Under the pieces are notes generated by a model. That model made no database searches and was not told the DNA's origin. It saw only the letters and a program-made list of their open reading frames with translations. This document shows, in pieces, positions 10,902 through 11,241 of a DNA stretch of 11,241 nt. The translations under genes were made by a program, and so were the position numbers. Location: NCBI GenBank assembly GCA_945876925.1, contig CAMCQD010000016.1:1-11241 (forward strand), read 5' to 3'. How positions within the stretch are numbered: position 1 is the stretch's first letter; each line of letters starts with the position of its first letter. The stretch comes from an uncultured Dermatophilus sp. Lineage in GTDB: Bacteria; Actinomycetota; Actinomycetes; Actinomycetales; Dermatophilaceae.

Positions 10902-11241
10902 ATGCGCGTCTCCTGGTCCCGGACAGCAATCCTGTCAGCGGCATCCGCGTTAGCCCTCAGCTGCGCGGCCACCCTGGCCCCGGCCACTGGGGCCGCCCCC
11001 GGACCGGGGGGATCCTCGCCGGCGGCAGCGGAATGCGCTTCGGGCGGGACGCCGCTGGCCCGGCGGCCCCAGCGGCCGCGCATCGTCATCATGAATGAGG
11101 GCGAGGTCGACGACATGGACAGCTTCATCAGGTACCTGTACTACGCCAATGAGTTCGACACCGAGGCAATCGTGCTCACCAGCTCGATGTACCACTGGGC
11201 AGGTGACGGGAAGAAAATCAGGCCGTACCGCTGGACCGGCG
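10902..11241 (+). CDS. Secreted Sde182/DUF1593-like (nucleoside-hydrolase-like) protein, 3' end cut by window edge
   Basis: The first 113 residues of an exported protein. Seen: basic start MRVSWSR, hydrophobic stretch AILSAASALALSCAATLAP (9-27) and Ala-rich cleavage region (about 28-33), i.e. a Sec signal peptide; the Cys at 21 lacks a good lipobox. A low-complexity Pro/Gly/Ala/Ser linker runs to about residue 58. The mature domain begins RIVIMNEGEVDDMDSFIRYL (60-79) and continues with a Tyr/Asn/Glu-rich stretch and VLTSSMYHWAG (91-101). I recognise this as the start of the DUF1593 / cellulose-binding Sde182 nucleoside-hydrolase-like family, in which the clustered acidic residues (here E66, E68, D70, D71) resemble the Ca-binding loop of nucleoside hydrolases. 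The family is linked to carbohydrate use, but its activity is poorly defined. It lies 87 nt after lacI, same strand; co-transcription is uncertain. Confidence 0.75.
   Translation, partial: MRVSWSRTAILSAASALALSCAATLAPATGAAPGPGGSSPAAAECASGGTPLARRPQRPRIVIMNEGEVDDMDSFIRYLYYANEFDTEAIVLTSSMYHWAGDGKKIRPYRWTG

Noticed and set aside
1..11241. Mobile element, CRISPR array, tRNA or prophage remains
   Set aside because: I saw no transposase or integrase motifs, no regularly spaced short repeats, no cloverleaf, and composition is even across the window; the only internal repeats are the protein modules and the two operators.

Overview
The window is uniformly GC-rich (third codon positions almost all G or C). 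It has many GTG starts, TANNNT-type -10 boxes and long false open frames on both strands. This suggests a chromosomal segment of a high-GC actinobacterium (Actinomycetota); I cannot name a genus. No tRNA, rRNA, CRISPR array, insertion sequence or att site was seen, and no stretch longer than 300 bases lacks a gene.

Left part (1-7267): a truncated LysE/ArgO-type amino-acid exporter (1-519, minus) is followed by a cell-surface glycan block. The block holds a double glycosyltransferase (634-3063, plus; two complete GT-B-like units in one chain), a convergent O-antigen ligase/polymerase-like membrane protein (3034-4476, minus) whose 3' end overlaps it by 30 bp, and a fused glycosyltransferase (4631-7267, plus). 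The fused protein has a GT4-like N-terminal half with an inserted coiled coil and a C-terminal unit of the same type as the two in the first protein. So one compact GT-B module occurs three times in two genes on either side of a Wzy/WaaL-like enzyme. The likely role is assembly of an extracellular or wall glycopolymer: the transferases build the repeat unit and the membrane protein polymerises or ligates it. The sugar and acceptor cannot be read from the sequence.

Right part (7281-11241): after a perfect 18-bp hairpin comes a LacI-controlled carbohydrate module. A Gfo/Idh/MocA oxidoreductase and a xylose-isomerase-like TIM-barrel enzyme form a minus-strand operon. It is driven by a near-consensus promoter (TTGACA-17-TACGCT) whose start region is covered by two abutting 14-bp palindromic operators. 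A divergent lacI-family gene follows. The window ends in a secreted protein whose N-terminus looks like the Sde182/DUF1593 nucleoside-hydrolase-like family (truncated). The set fits uptake-linked oxidation and isomerisation of an unidentified sugar, polyol or glycoside.

The most interesting signals are the three-copy glycosyltransferase module with a mosaic pattern of similarity, the repeated TANNNT-6/8-GTG arrangement that predicts leaderless mRNAs, and the double abutting operator on the sugar operon. I see no clear evidence of a wholly unknown system.
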